In this document: in pieces, positions 47,600 to 58,785 of the stretch
Layout of the letters: every line of letters starts with the position of its first letter
Numbering within the stretch: position 1 is the stretch's first letter
Assembly: GCF_016808095.1 (NCBI RefSeq)
Contig: NC_068974.1
Coordinates: 4,588,001-4,652,000, forward strand
Reading direction: 5' to 3'
DNA length: 64,000 nucleotides
Source: Vigna angularis
Taxonomy: Eukaryota; Streptophyta; Magnoliopsida; Fabales; Fabaceae
Notes under the pieces: model-generated
Told to the model about the DNA's origin: nothing
The model's input: the letters and a program-made list of their open reading frames with translations, nothing else
Databases searched by the model: none
Made by a program: the position numbers and the translations under genes

Positions 47600-47993
47600 T
47601 CTTATGAAAGGAGAATCTTGGTTTTAGTGTGTCTAAAGGTGTAAAGAGTTCTCTGCAAGTTAATTGAATTGGTTTTTTTGTGTTTCGAAGGAATGTGTTT
47701 TCTGCTCTCATTATTTCATTACGTATATTGTAATCTTAAAGTAATATTTAGTGAAAAGTTAATTACTCTTTTATATTAATTAACGACTGGACGTAGAATC
47801 TTTTAATTCGAATCATGATAGAAATTCTGTGTGTGCTTTTTTTTATCTTTACAGTTTTTTGTTATAAACTTTTCGACAAAAGTCCTAAAGCAAAGATAAA
47901 ATTTTAAAAGAACCAATTCACCCCTTCCCTCTTGGTTTGTGTCTGTTATCACGCTCTTTAAAATTGTTTTGTTGCGCAATACCAATTTCTACA
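47600..47993 (+). mobile_element. 3' part of a Sirevirus-like LTR (decayed copy)
   Basis: Includes 'TTAACGACTGGACGTAGAAT' (47781-47800), colinear with the other LTRs of this family. It ends 'TTTCTACA' just before a mutated PBS (TTAGTATTTGTGC at 47995-48007). The 5' half is not recognisable. Confidence 0.55.
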
Positions 47994-48039
47994 ATTAGTA
48001 TTTGTGCTTACTTTGATAGGTTTTCAAATTTTACGAAAA

Positions 48040-49480
48040 TGGTCGAGCATAACCAAGTTTATGGTGAAGGTGCTTCCATCAATAGACCACCACTTTTTAC
48101 TCGTGATAACTATGTTTTCTGGAAAGTCGGAATGCAAATTTTTATTGGGTCTATTAACATAGGCATTTGGGAAGCTATTGAAAATGATACTTTTATTCCA
48201 ACCCGAACTCTTGATGGTATTGAATAAGAAAAACCATATTTGTCTTCGACTGCTGAGAAAAATAGAAGAGCACAATTTAACATTAAGGCTAGAAATATTA
48301 TTTCTTCTATTGTTGTGCTTGATGAATTCAATAGAATTTCAGTTTGTAAGACAACTAAAGAAATGTGGGAAGTACTTAGAGAAACTAATGAAGGTATTGT
48401 CGATGTGAAGTGCGCCAGGAAGAATGCATGGATACAAGAATATGAGATGTTCAGAATGCAGGCTAGTGAAACCATAGCCGATGTGCAAAAATGCTTCACT
48501 CATATTGTCAACCATCTCATTGATTTGGGTAAGACTTTTGACACTAATGAACTAAATGTGAAAATCCTAAAATCTTTGGACAAGACTTGACAGCCCAACC
48601 ACAATCTCAGAGTCACAAAATCTATCTTCAATGTCCATGGCGATAGTGTTTGGAAGGCTTCATGAGCATGAGATTGAGCTCAATAGATTAACTACAGAAG
48701 AAGACCAAGGAAAGAAGAAAACCTTGACATTCAAAACTTGAGTCTCTAACGAAAAGAGCAACAGAGTTGAAGATGATTATGATGACGATGAGCACATGAG
48801 CCTCATGAAGATATTTGTCAAGTTCATGAAAGCTAAGGGTAAGGACAAGTTTAGAAGTGAAAAGAAAGATAATCAAGGATCCTCCTCAAGCTACAAGTGT
48901 TATGGTTGTGGAGAAATAGGACATGTCAAGGCAGACTGTCCTAAAAAAGAAAAGAGTGAGGAAAAGAAAGAGAAGAAGTTTCAAAACAAGAAGAAAGCAT
49001 ACAATGCTTGGGAAGAAAATGACTCTAGCTCATCTAGCTAAAGTGACTCAGATGAAGAAGTTAATCTATGCTTGATGGTCGATAAACCCTAAACCCTAAA
49101 CTGTAAGCCAAGTAAAGTGCTCTAGTTTTGAAACTAGTGAAATTGACTTGCAAAAAGCGTTTCTTGAACTATTAAATGAATCTAAAAAATTGGATGTTGC
49201 ACATGAGAAATTAAAAAATCAAGTATGAAAAGGCCTTAGATGAAGAAGTGATTTTGAGAAATAAAATTGGTAATCTAGAATGGAAAGAGTCCACTATTGT
49301 GAATAATCTTGCTTAATGTTTTTCATGAAAGAGTCATATGTTTGATATTGACATTCTAAAAAACTTGCTTGCAAAAGCAACTCAATATGCATCTTGTATG
49401 AAAAATGAAGTTAGGAAGAACTCAGTTAAAAAAAAAAATGTGCATTTTAAGAAAAATCAAAATAGGAGAACACATAGACT
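48040..49480 (+). pseudogene. Sirevirus-like gag pseudogene
   Basis: MVEHNQVYGEGASINRPPLF starts at 48040. A stop after LDGIE and several frameshifts follow, but gag words remain: KARNIISSIVVLDEFNRIS, EMWEVLRETNEG, YEMFRMQASETI. The knuckle CYGCGEIGHVKADC is at about 48898-48939. A charged tail runs to about 49480. The best match inside the window is the gag at 25747-27189. Confidence 0.88.
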
Positions 49481-50165
49481 TTGGGTTGAATAGGGAACAA
49501 TTGTAAAAACCAAACTGCATAGTATTTGTTGCTTTTATTTATGAAACAAGGTCACACCTCAAATAAGTGTAACATTAAGCATTTTGGTGAACCAAATGGA
49601 AAATATGTTTGGATCAAACTTGTGAATTGATTTTCCAAACTTATACTAACCCCAAGGACCTATAATGAGATTGGGGACCTAAAATTCTTGCTTAAATTGT
49701 TTTGTAAGAATCTTCAAAGTCACAGAAGTCATTGTGGTATCTTGATAGTGGATGTTCAAGGCACATGATGGGTGACAAGAGAAGGTTCATAAGCTTTGAG
49801 AAAAACAAAAGCAAGGATTTGTGATCTATGGGGACAAATCCAAAGGGAAGATAATTGGGACTGAAGATATTGGAGGAAGAAATACCTTGATAATCAAATA
49901 TGTGCTATATGTTGAAGGACTAAAGCATAACCTCCTAAGCATAAGTCAATTATGAGATAAAGATCTCAAGGTAACTTTTGAAAGTGATAAATGTACTGTT
50001 TATTATAAAGATTCTTCTTATATTGCATTACAAGGTGTTAAGCATTGATTGACATTGAATGTGAATTTAGTCATAGTATAACATGTTTAGGTTCAAAGGG
50101 AGAAAGTCCTTGATTATGGCATAAAAGGGTTGCACACATACATATGAAACATTTGAATAACACAA
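49481..50165 (+). pseudogene. Sirevirus-like pol fragment (protease to GAG-pre-integrase)
   Basis: Protease active-site region [14 protein letters not shown] at about 49737-49778, then [13 protein letters not shown] and [12 protein letters not shown] readings with frameshifts. Homology stops near 50165 in the pre-integrase domain, where an unrelated hairpin-rich element begins. Truncated; no integrase or RT. Confidence 0.82.
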
Positions 50166-50189
50166 CTTAAAAATAGTGTATAAATAGGG

Positions 50190-51720
50190 CTTATTTTTAT
50201 CATAGATAGCGCGTTTTAAGTGCTATCTATATATGGGCTAGGGATTGCAAAAAAACCTGCACCCGCAGATATTCGCGGGTAAAATCCACTACAGGTATTT
50301 AGTATCCGCGGGTAAAAGGTACCCGCGAGTAGCGGGTAATTTAATACTTGTACTCGTAGATATCCGCTGCCCATTTGAAAAATAAAATTACAATTTTACC
50401 CATTAGGTTTTCTTACTTTAAATTATTTTCTAACCAGTTGTTGTATTCTCTTTGCCGTGAAAGAAATAGCAAACCCTAAATCTCATTTGTTTTTCTCATG
50501 CACTCGACTTTCATTCGCATTGTCGTCACAGAAGGAGAAGAAAATGAAGTTTAATCCTAGGGTTTCCTCTAGTCGATGCAAGAGTAGCAAGACCCATTTC
50601 ACGGCATTGTCGAGCGTCCATCGCGTGCTGATGAAAGTGCCACTCTAAACAGATGTTCGATCCAAATACAACGTGCATTCCATTCTGCGCGAAATCGAGG
50701 CATGGATAATGGCGAACAAAGCGAGATCGGGCCTTGTGACTTTGATTGCTAGTTCGTGAGGTGGCGACAGAGCGATTAGAGTTGAAAGAGGAGGTTGTTA
50801 TCTCCATATCTACTTAAGTGAAGATGGTTCTTGCTTTGTTATATTTTTTTACAGATCTGGTGGAATTTGGTGCTACTGGTTGTGTCTAGAAGAAAATTTT
50901 CTATGAGTTTAAAACAGGAAGAGAATTGAAGAAGAAGGAATGACCATGGGTTATGGACATGATACAACAGTCGGATGCAACAGTGTAATCCAAAGACCAA
51001 CACGGGTGAAAGAAGGAAGCTATCGTGGAGAACTTCTCTAGTTCTAGAAAGAAAAGAAACTTAGGGTTTGTCGTTTCTAAAAAATAAGAGAAAGAAAGGG
51101 TTCTAGGATTTTTCTTGCTTATGGAAGAAAACCTGAAAAAAAAGGGTTTAGGCCTGACCCATTTTAAAACATAAAACAAAATAATAAAAAAGGGTGATTT
51201 GGGCCTTTTCCCATTTTCATTTCTGAAAATAAAGGATTTCGGCATCCAATTTTGTTTTTGAAAATTATTTTTTTTCTTTCAATTTAATTTGAACCCTTTT
51301 AAAAAAATCATAAAATAATTTTTTTTAAATATTTGCGGGTTGAAAACGAGTATCCAACAGGTATTCGCAGATTGAAAAAATTCGCAGGTTCTTTTTATGC
51401 CGGTATTCGGCGCGTAAAGGGACGGGTAACGAGTACGTTTTCTGCATGCGGGTTGGGTGCGGATAGAGACTATCTGTGCCCGACCCGACCCGTTGTCATC
51501 CCTAAAATGGGCTATCTATTAATAGATAGCGCTTCTAAAAAAACACTATCTATTATCAGCCACCAATAGATAACACTTATTTAAAAAAACATTATCTATT
51601 GTCAGCAACCAAATAGATAACATTTTTTCAAAAAAGCGTTATCTAGTAGTGATTGACAATAGATAACTTTTTTAAGAAAAAAACACTATCTATTGGTATA
51701 AATTAAAAAAAAATTTAGAA
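50190..51720. mobile_element. Hairpin-chain element (repeated AGATAGCG / CGCTATCT), interrupted by a hAT-like insertion
   Basis: Flanking the inserted element at 50239-51504 are short palindromic units built from 'aatagataac...gttatctatt'. Four successive imperfect hairpins lie at 51513-51700 and one at 50203-50230. One unit contains 'ttatctagtagtg' (51638-51650), whose complement, CACTACTAGATAACGC, looks like a CACTA terminus. I could not fix both ends, so the superfamily (CACTA subterminal region or foldback) is uncertain. Confidence 0.5.
50239..51504. mobile_element. hAT-like non-autonomous element, 1266 bp, 8-bp target duplication
   Basis: Left end TAGGGATTGCAAAAAAACC; right end (complement) TAGGGATGACAACGGGTCGG; then both carry degenerate 'acccgc', 'atatccgc' and 'gggtaacgag' words. 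Flanks ATATGGGC (50231-50238) and AAATGGGC (51505-51512) match at 7 of 8 bases, the length expected for hAT. Internally it has a plant-leader-like 'aaaccctaaatctc' and 'agggtttcctct' region and short ORFs but no transposase. Confidence 0.7.
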
Positions 51721-53298
51721 TAAAATATTTTTTGAAACGAAAATATAAAATATTGGTTGTATTATATACAAACCCGTGCTATCTATTAGTTCTATATTAT
51801 ATACAAAAAAATAAAAATATTGAGAAAAATATGACAAAGGTCTCAAAAAGAATGTTCATTAATATGAATAAAACTATTGGTACAATAATATTTTAAAATA
51901 TAATCGTTAAATCGTCTAGTACGTGTCAAGACATGACATTGCTTTATAAGATAAGTATATACAACCATAACATATATAACGTATCAGTAGTTATAAGCAT
52001 GTACAACCATAACATAACCTATAAACATGTACTAATTACATGTAAACATCAATTTTCTCTAACTTTAATGATTTGACTGTCATGATATTGTTAACATCTG
52101 CAACTAGAAAAATATTACAAAAAAAAAAATAACATATAATTAAAATACATTACAACCACCTGAAACCCCTCCTCCGAGTAAGAAAAAAGCAAGTAACACA
52201 GTAAAACAAAATACACATATATAAGTTTATTATTTTAGTTGTGATTCATAATATCTAGAAGCTACATTATGAACTCTAGCCACTAGTTTTGAACCATCAA
52301 GAAAATAAGATCCAAATACATGTAATACCAAAATTCGTCGAAGGATACTTCATCTCTAGTAAACCATGAAGAGTAACTTGAGAAAAAAAGGAAAAATTAG
52401 TTTAAAGAAGTACTTTGATTGTACATCCATGGAATGGACTACTGCTAAAAATGAGCAAGAACAATTAGTTTAGATCAAAATGCAGATATATCTTGACTCA
52501 TTAAACCTTAAAAAAAGTGAGGTTGTTATCTAAGTTAGTAGAAACAGAATTAAGAGAAAAACTATTCTACTGCAACTGCTAAAAATTAACCACTCTGTTC
52601 TAAAACACTAAAATAAAGATTACTCAATAATAGCAGGAACTAAAAAAAGATGCAACTAAATCTAATTTCTAATACTAACACATCACTAATAATATAACAA
52701 TTCCAATTACCATTACATCATAAATACAAGCACACAGCCACACCATTTCACACAGTTTATATGAATAGCCCTCCAACCAATCTATTTTAATAAGGATAAC
52801 CATGGTTCAAAGAATGCAATTTTTGCTAGCACCGTGAGCTGATATACACGCTGTCCAAATCAGTTTATAAAAATATGAGGTTGCACTAAGTGCTGTCAAT
52901 TTTCCGATTTGGAAAGGACAAGAAAACCCACTACCTTTGCATGTAAATGGTCGGACATGTTTTAACTTCTCTAATTCTACACTATCATGTGATATGATCG
53001 TGTCCAGGAAAATGATCATGTTCAGGAAAGAGTACGATCTTTTCTGAATTTGAATCCTCAAGGGGTACAATAAAAATAAATCAGAAAAGAACGTGGAATA
53101 AGACAGAGATGGAGATTTCACAATCTAGCAGATTGATAAGTCACGAAAAATTTGTCACAGATGTTATTTTTTGATAAAAATCAAAGTTCTAAACCAAGAA
53201 GAAGAGAATCTTGTTTCAAAAATGCAAATACATATATTATGACTCAAAAGTGTTTGCAATGTATTTGGTGCCCTTATATATAGGCACAAATGTTTAAG
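51721..53298. other. Intergenic DNA
   Basis: AT-rich. ORFs on the minus strand (for example 52807-53121) show no family features. Nothing else supportable. Confidence 0.45.
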
Positions 53299-54302
53299 GG
53301 GAGTTACTCCCTCCACCACCACATACCGCTTCCTGCACCTCCACATTCTTTTTTGCCCTTCAGTCTAAACGGATGTGAATATCCTTTAGTTTCTTAAACG
53401 GATGATAACTTTGGTGCACAGATATCCACATTGACGGATATCGCATAGTTTTGCAATCCACTAGACAAAGACACATGTGTGTCCCCAGCCAGAGCACGCA
53501 AATATGTTTTAGAAGTAAACACTTTCACAAAACACCTCAAAGAGTTCCTATCTTTCACAGCCTGCAGGCCATTACTATTTAAGCATAAGGCATCCAAACA
53601 CTAGGGGATATAGTGAAGGTTGGGTGAAGATTTAGTAGGATAGGAGGGGGTAAATAGAGTAGCCACGGGTTGCATGAAGGAAGGAGAAATGGGTTGGGGA
53701 AGTTGGTATGTGAACAAGTTCCATACTCGTGTTTTGGGCTTAGGAGAACCTATTGGTTTGATGCTTGATGTAGTTCCATTGGTGATGGAGAAGGAGAGGT
53801 AAGGTTATGGTTACTGGATTGAGGAATAAAAGTTTAGACTAAGGGTGAGCCTTGGCGAGGCAAAGGTAGGGTTGGCCTTGGGGCTGCATGGACTTCGAGG
53901 GAAAAGAGGAGATGACGTAGAACGAGATGAAAACCTTGTGGTTTTAATTGTATGTGATGAGCATGGGTGGAATGTTGGGTGTGTGTGTGTGACGGTGTTA
54001 TGAGGAAGTTAACTCCCTATAAAAGTCATCGGGGCCTGTGACAGGAGCCATGCCAGCGGAACCGACGGTGAGAACTGTTGAGAACGGGTTTGATTGATTC
54101 ATCTTCAAAGTGTGGTTATGTGGAGTTGCTATGTGAATGCTCCATCAATATTGAGAGAGAAAGAGAGAGATTGCTAAAACAGTGGGGAGGTGTATAGGAT
54201 AGTTATGTTAAAGATAGTGGGGAGGTGTAGGGTATTTTTGGAATAAAAGAAAATAATTGAGAGGTGCAGGGAACACCTTGGGTGGTGGAGGGAGCAACAC
54301 CC
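53299..54302. mobile_element. Mutator-like element with host-gene cargo (candidate Pack-MULE), 1004 bp
   Basis: Terminal inverted repeats: GGGAGTTACTCCCTCCACCA on the left and (complement) GGGTGTTGCTCCCTCCACCA on the right, with similarity continuing for about 60 bp (shared 'CCTGCACCTC'). A perfect 9-bp duplication, ATGTTTAAG, lies at 53290-53298 and 54303-54311. The 9-bp TSD and GGG-starting TIRs are Mutator hallmarks. There is no transposase; the inside is richer in G/C than the flanks and includes an ORF resembling an exon of a UPL E3 ligase (53394-53597). Confidence 0.82.
53394..53597 (-). pseudogene. Captured fragment resembling UPL1/UPL2 HECT E3 ubiquitin ligase
   Basis: The minus-strand reading MDALCLNSNGLQAVKDRN, LRCFVKVFTSKTYLRAL, GDTHVSLSSGL matches, as I recall it, a conserved N-terminal segment of plant UPL1/UPL2 (armadillo-like region before the DUF913 end). 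The match covers about 45 residues and is lost after LSSGL, at about 53460, where unrelated sequence continues the frame to 53394. It lies entirely inside the Mutator-like element, so capture is the simplest explanation. The full UPL protein is over 3000 residues; nothing of its HECT domain is here. Confidence 0.55.
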
Positions 54303-54311
54303 ATGTTTAAG

Positions 54312-54897
54312 GTACCTAAGAAACCCCAAAAGAAAGCCCAAAGACATTAAGCCTATAAATAATTCAAAATTAAAAAAAACAAAAACAAAAACAAAATATT
54401 TACCATTAAAGAAAATTGCGAATATTTTTAATTGCCTAAACTATTATATAATTATGCTCCAAGTTATGATCTTCATGTCCCTTGAATTCCAATCTTTATG
54501 GAACATCATGAGCCTAAAGGAGATTTGTTCTTCCAATTGTTTGCTCCTTGACCTTGTCATAGATCCTTTGAATTGTAAAAACTCTTCCTCAAGTTCGTCT
54601 TCTATAGATCAAATGACAGTCCTTGTCATAGTGGAAACACAAAACTCCAATCTTAATTAAATTAAAATCCTAGACTTGTTTCCACACTAAAGAATTGTCT
54701 GTACCAGGTTTCTCACCTTAAATCAAAACCTTATCATGGAAGAAAATTTCAGCATATATTATTTAAGATAGCACCTTCAACAAACCAATTCTGCACAAAA
54801 GAATCAATACCCCATTCTTAATTTAATATCAACATTTTAATGTTAAAAGTAACCCTTGCCCACCATTTTTTTTATTTATCCAGACTTCATTCAATGA

Positions 54898-54937
<40 letters not shown>

Positions 54938-55299
54938 AAAAGTGCTCACAATTCTATGATTCAATAAACATTTCTATTATACCTATGAATTCCGTAAGCT
55001 CATACCATCACGTCCTTAAACACTCCACCAATTACAATTTGTCACACTAATATATACATATAACCCAACCAGAAAATGCACTTAACCACCATAAATTTCC
55101 AGTCCATATACTTATTAATAACCAATACCCCACTAAAACAGCCTCACCTATCACCCTCACTACAATTATCAATCATAAAGAATTACAAAGAAGGTTAACC
55201 ATAAAAATATTATACCATCATATTGTAATTCAGTTACTTAGTGGCATACCTATGTGACATTTCTATACTTTCAGAGAACAAAACTAATTCAAATTGTTT
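54312..55299. other. Intergenic DNA with (AT)n microsatellite
   Basis: (AT)16 or so at 54899-54931. A 68-codon ORF at 54454-54660 has no recognised family. Nothing else. Confidence 0.5.
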
Positions 55300-55302
55300 T
55301 AG
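55300..55302. repeat. Target-site duplication (TAG) of the large CACTA element, left copy
   Basis: TAG precedes CACTAGTG at 55303 and recurs at 58783-58785. Confidence 0.8.
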
Positions 55303-55374
55303 CACTAGTGCAAAAAGGGCTTTAGACGTTCGTTCTTTGTGCCTTTTGACGTCTGACGTTCCCCCGACGTCTTT

Positions 55375-55575
55375 GTGGGTGACGTCTATGTAGACGTCCG
55401 TTGTGTCAGGCCAGACGTTTATATAGACGTCTGTTGTGTCTGGCCGGACGTCTATATAGACGTTCGTTTTGTCAGGCCGGACGTTTATATAGACGTCCGC
55501 TATGTCAGACCGGACGTCTATATAGACGTCTGCTGTGAAACCTCGAACGTCCATATAGACGTCCGACGCCCTTCC
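55375..55575. repeat. Left subterminal array, 36-bp unit, about five copies
   Basis: Each unit has GACGTCTATATAGACGTC or a close variant, a perfect 18-bp palindrome, separated by 'GTGTCAGGCCG'-like spacers. It reads as DVYIDVR repeats on both strands because of the palindromes. Such subterminal repeats are transposase-binding sites in CACTA elements (general knowledge). Confidence 0.9.
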
Positions 55576-55898
55576 CCCCGGACGTCTACTTGGCTGAATT
55601 GTTAGTGGTAGGGGCTGGGGGGTTGGACGTCCGTTTGTGCACTGCCGGACGTCTATAAACGTCCGACTGTGCATTAACGGACGTCTACTGGGCGTTTTTT
55701 TTTTAAAATTGATTTATTTTTTCAATAAAACCACACCTGAAAAGCAGAAAAATGTCTCAGAACAATTTTGCAATAATATAAATATGCGTTTCATATAAAC
55801 AAAGTTCTACTTAATGTGGAGTTCAATCCACTACCAAAACTATCAACATAAAACTTAAACTAAAACTAAACAATGTTCAACAAGAAATAAAACTATTC

Positions 55899-56608
55899 CT
55901 AACTCCATCTTTGCAGAAGATAAGCGGTCCACTCCTGCATTATCTATTTAATTGTGTCCTCTGGAATAGGCGATGTACTCTTGAAGCGCTGCAAAATTCA
56001 AGAAAGATTCATTATGGTTTCATATATGTTGAAGATGAAATTGATTTGTAATGTATTGAAGGTATACATCATTACCTCATTCCAGTCATCTGTAATGACA
56101 GCTCGAATGATGGTCTTAATCCAACACATCACATAGAAGCCACATTCCCATGAATCTAGCTGCTGGTTACACTAAAATCACAAACTAAATAGTTAAGAAT
56201 TTAGATCATTCAATAACATAGAAAATGAATTAGAAACTATAAATGACTTACAACCTTTGGATACAAATTAGCCCTTCCAAAATTATCTTCACCGACATCA
56301 CGTATCATGTCCTCTAAATGATCACTCATCCATTCTTCCGCATAATCCGTTCCTCGTGACATGGTAGGCTGCTCCAGTACTTCTCCATGCCAAGTCCAAA
56401 CGGTATAAGTCCTCATTATGCCGTACATGAATAGATGGTCACGCACATTGCCTAAGTCTTGCCGTATTTGATTAAGACAACGCACACAAGGACAAAAATA
56501 TGTCCCGTTGACAGACTTAGCATTTTGTTCAACGTATTGCAAGAACTTCGAAACACCCTTCTCATATTCTTCACTGATGCGACGTTCGTTCATCCAGCTT
56601 CGATCCAT
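55899..56608 (-). pseudogene. Chimeric CACTA coding remnant: transposase-associated domain joined to Ulp1-like C-terminus
   Basis: Exon 1, 56252-56608 (119 codons), begins MDRSWMNERRISEEYEKGV with CPCVRCLN and HLFMYGIMRTYTVWTWHGE, the transposase-associated domain at the N-terminus of CACTA TNPD-type transposase. Exon 2, 56076-56162 (29 codons), reads WECGFYVMCWIKTIIRAVI and resembles the catalytic-Cys region of the Ulp1/C48-type protein encoded by plant CACTAs. Exon 3, 55899-55988, reads SPIPEDTIK then TAG (55944-55946), followed by IMQEWTAYLLQRWS. Splice motifs (GTT|GTAAGT, CCAG|CAG, GAG|GTAATG, GCAG|CGC) keep the frame, so the deletion has produced a short chimeric ORF of about 163 codons. 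Confidence 0.75.
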
Positions 56609-57489
56609 ACTATGTTCGTAAAATCATCAGTTCAAGTGTTTTAACTCTCACAAGGTTAGGCCCTACCCATTCAAAAAAATTAATTTTCATAATTTGCTTA
56701 GCCACGTGCATTGAAGTCTACATCATAAAATTGATAAGATTTCGGCAGCATTTCGCATTGGTCTCCGAAATACACGAAATGAGAGTAGTCAACGATGACC
56801 ACAATCAAATATGCATCCGGAGAACAACACAAGTACTGAACCGAAATTTTATCAATCTTATCCATAAACTCCAATTGACATGTTATTGCAAATTATGAAA
56901 ATCTAATTTTCTCAAACTGTCCAATCGGACAATTCAAAATTTAACACAAACGATTAAAAGATTAATCGTTTGTGTTAAATTTCAAACGGGAACTAAGTGT
57001 CACTCAATGATTTGATACTTATAATAACACAACTAATACACATATATTCAAAAGCCAATAACCCATGCACACTTTAGAGTAAAAAACATGCATACACAAA
57101 ACCTAATTACATGCATACAAAAAATTTTCAACCAACAAGCTAACCTGAAAAGTAGATTCGAAATGAAAGGGAGGGAAATCGAGGAGGGAACGGCCTAAAA
57201 CGCAGCCCAAAAACAGTCAAAGAAGTCGCCCAAGAACACGCAAGAGACTGCAAAAAAATGGACCGAAAACGATTTTTAATCGGTTCAAATCAAAGGTATT
57301 TCATCACAGAGCAATGTAATCGGAATGAAAGTCAATTTAAACGATCCAAAAGAGAGAAAACGCACCTGGAAAATCAATGGCGCAGCAGCGTTCGCGGGGG
57401 AAGACGAGGAACAGTGTTTCGCGTTTCCAATTTTAATTGGTCACGGGTTCGCGTATCCAATATTAATACACTTAGACGTCCAGTACTCA

Positions 57490-58680
57490 GGGGCACGGAC
57501 GGCTATAATATTATACACGTCCGGTTCATCACTAATATGACGTCTTTGGGGATTTAAAAATGATATTCGCGGGTGGTTTTAGACGTCTGTCATGGGTCGA
57601 GCCGGACGTCTATAATATTATGAACGTCCGTGTCAAGGGGACGGACATCTACTAGGCTGAACAACTGAACGTTTCAGTTCCCCATGTCAGCCCTTAAACG
57701 TCCGTCCTCGGAGGGCTCGGACGTCTATAATATTATAAACGTCCGTCCCCCCATATCGGACGTTTAACGGGCTGAAGACAATTAAATCTCCAACCACCCT
57801 GTCAGCACCTTAAACGTCCGATATGGGGGGGCGGGACGTTTATAATATTATAAACGTCCGTGTCGGCCCAGGACGGACGTTTAAGGGCCGACATGGGGAG
57901 CGTTCAGTTGTTCAGCCTAGAAGACGTCTGTCCCCCTCACACGGACGTTCATAATATTATAAACGTCCGTCTCGCCCTAGGATGGACGTTTAAGGGCTGA
58001 CATGGGGACTTGAAACATTCAGTTGTTCAGCCTAGTTGACGTTTGTCCCCCTCACACGGACGTTCATAATATTATAAACATCCATCTCGGCCTAGGACGG
58101 ACGTTTAAGGGCTGACATGGGGAGCGTTCAGTTGTTCAGCCTAGTAGACGTCCGTCCCCCTCACACGAACGTTCATTATATTATAAACGTCCGTCTCGCC
58201 CAAGGACGGACGTTTAAGGGCTGACATGGGGACTTGAAAACGTTTAGTTATTCAGCCTAGTAGACGTCCGTCCCCCTCACACGGACGTTCATAATATTAT
58301 AGACGTCCGTCTCGACCAAGGACGGACGTTTAAGGTCTGACATGGGGATTTGAAACGTTCAGTTTGTTCAACCTAGTAGACGTCCGTCTCCCTCACACGG
58401 ATGTTCATAATATTATAAACGTCCGTCTCGACCAAGGACGGACGTTTAAGGCCTGACATGGGGAACTGAAACGTTCAGTTGTTCAGCCTAGTAGACGTCC
58501 GTCCCCCTGACACGGACGTTCATAATATTATAGACGTCCGGCTCGACCCAGGACGGACGTTTAAGGGCTGACATGGGGACTTCAAACGTTCAGTTGTTCA
58601 GCCTATTAGACGTTCGTCCCTCTCTCACGGACGTCTATAATATTATAAACGTCCGGCTCGACCAAGGACGGACGTCTCGA
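57490..58680. repeat. Right subterminal array, about ten copies of a 105-117-bp unit
   Basis: Each unit contains 'TTCATAATATTATAAACGTCCG', a block GGACGGACGTTTAAGGGCTGA and 'ACATGGGGA...GTTCAGTTGTTCAGCCTA'. The core TAATATTATA is self-complementary. Copies near 57610, 57725, 57840, 57948, 58062, 58170, 58287, 58404, 58520 and 58627. The first few units are partly inverted relative to the rest. Confidence 0.92.
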
Positions 58681-58785
58681 GTTTCACTTATTTACGTATA
58701 TGCCACCGGTCAATTATATATATTGGGGCTTTTGTGGACGGACGTCTATAGGGGGACGTTAAAAGCCAATTCTACACTAGTGTAG

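Larger units (their letters stand above)
55303..58782 (-). mobile_element. CACTA (En/Spm) deletion derivative, 3480 bp
   Basis: Ends CACTAGTGCAAAAAGGGCTT and (complement) CACTAGTGTAGAATTGGCTT, TSD TAG. Subterminal arrays: a 36-bp palindrome-rich repeat at 55375-55575 and a 105-117-bp repeat at 57490-58680. Between them, on the minus strand, lie a transposase-associated domain exon and two exons of an Ulp1-like C-terminus, with the middle of both genes lost. It would need trans-acting transposase. Confidence 0.88.

Noticed and set aside
55234..55674. 146-residue ORF with DVYIDVR repeats
   Set aside because: Reads through the palindromic 36-bp array; the same motif appears on both strands, so it reflects DNA repeats rather than protein repeats.
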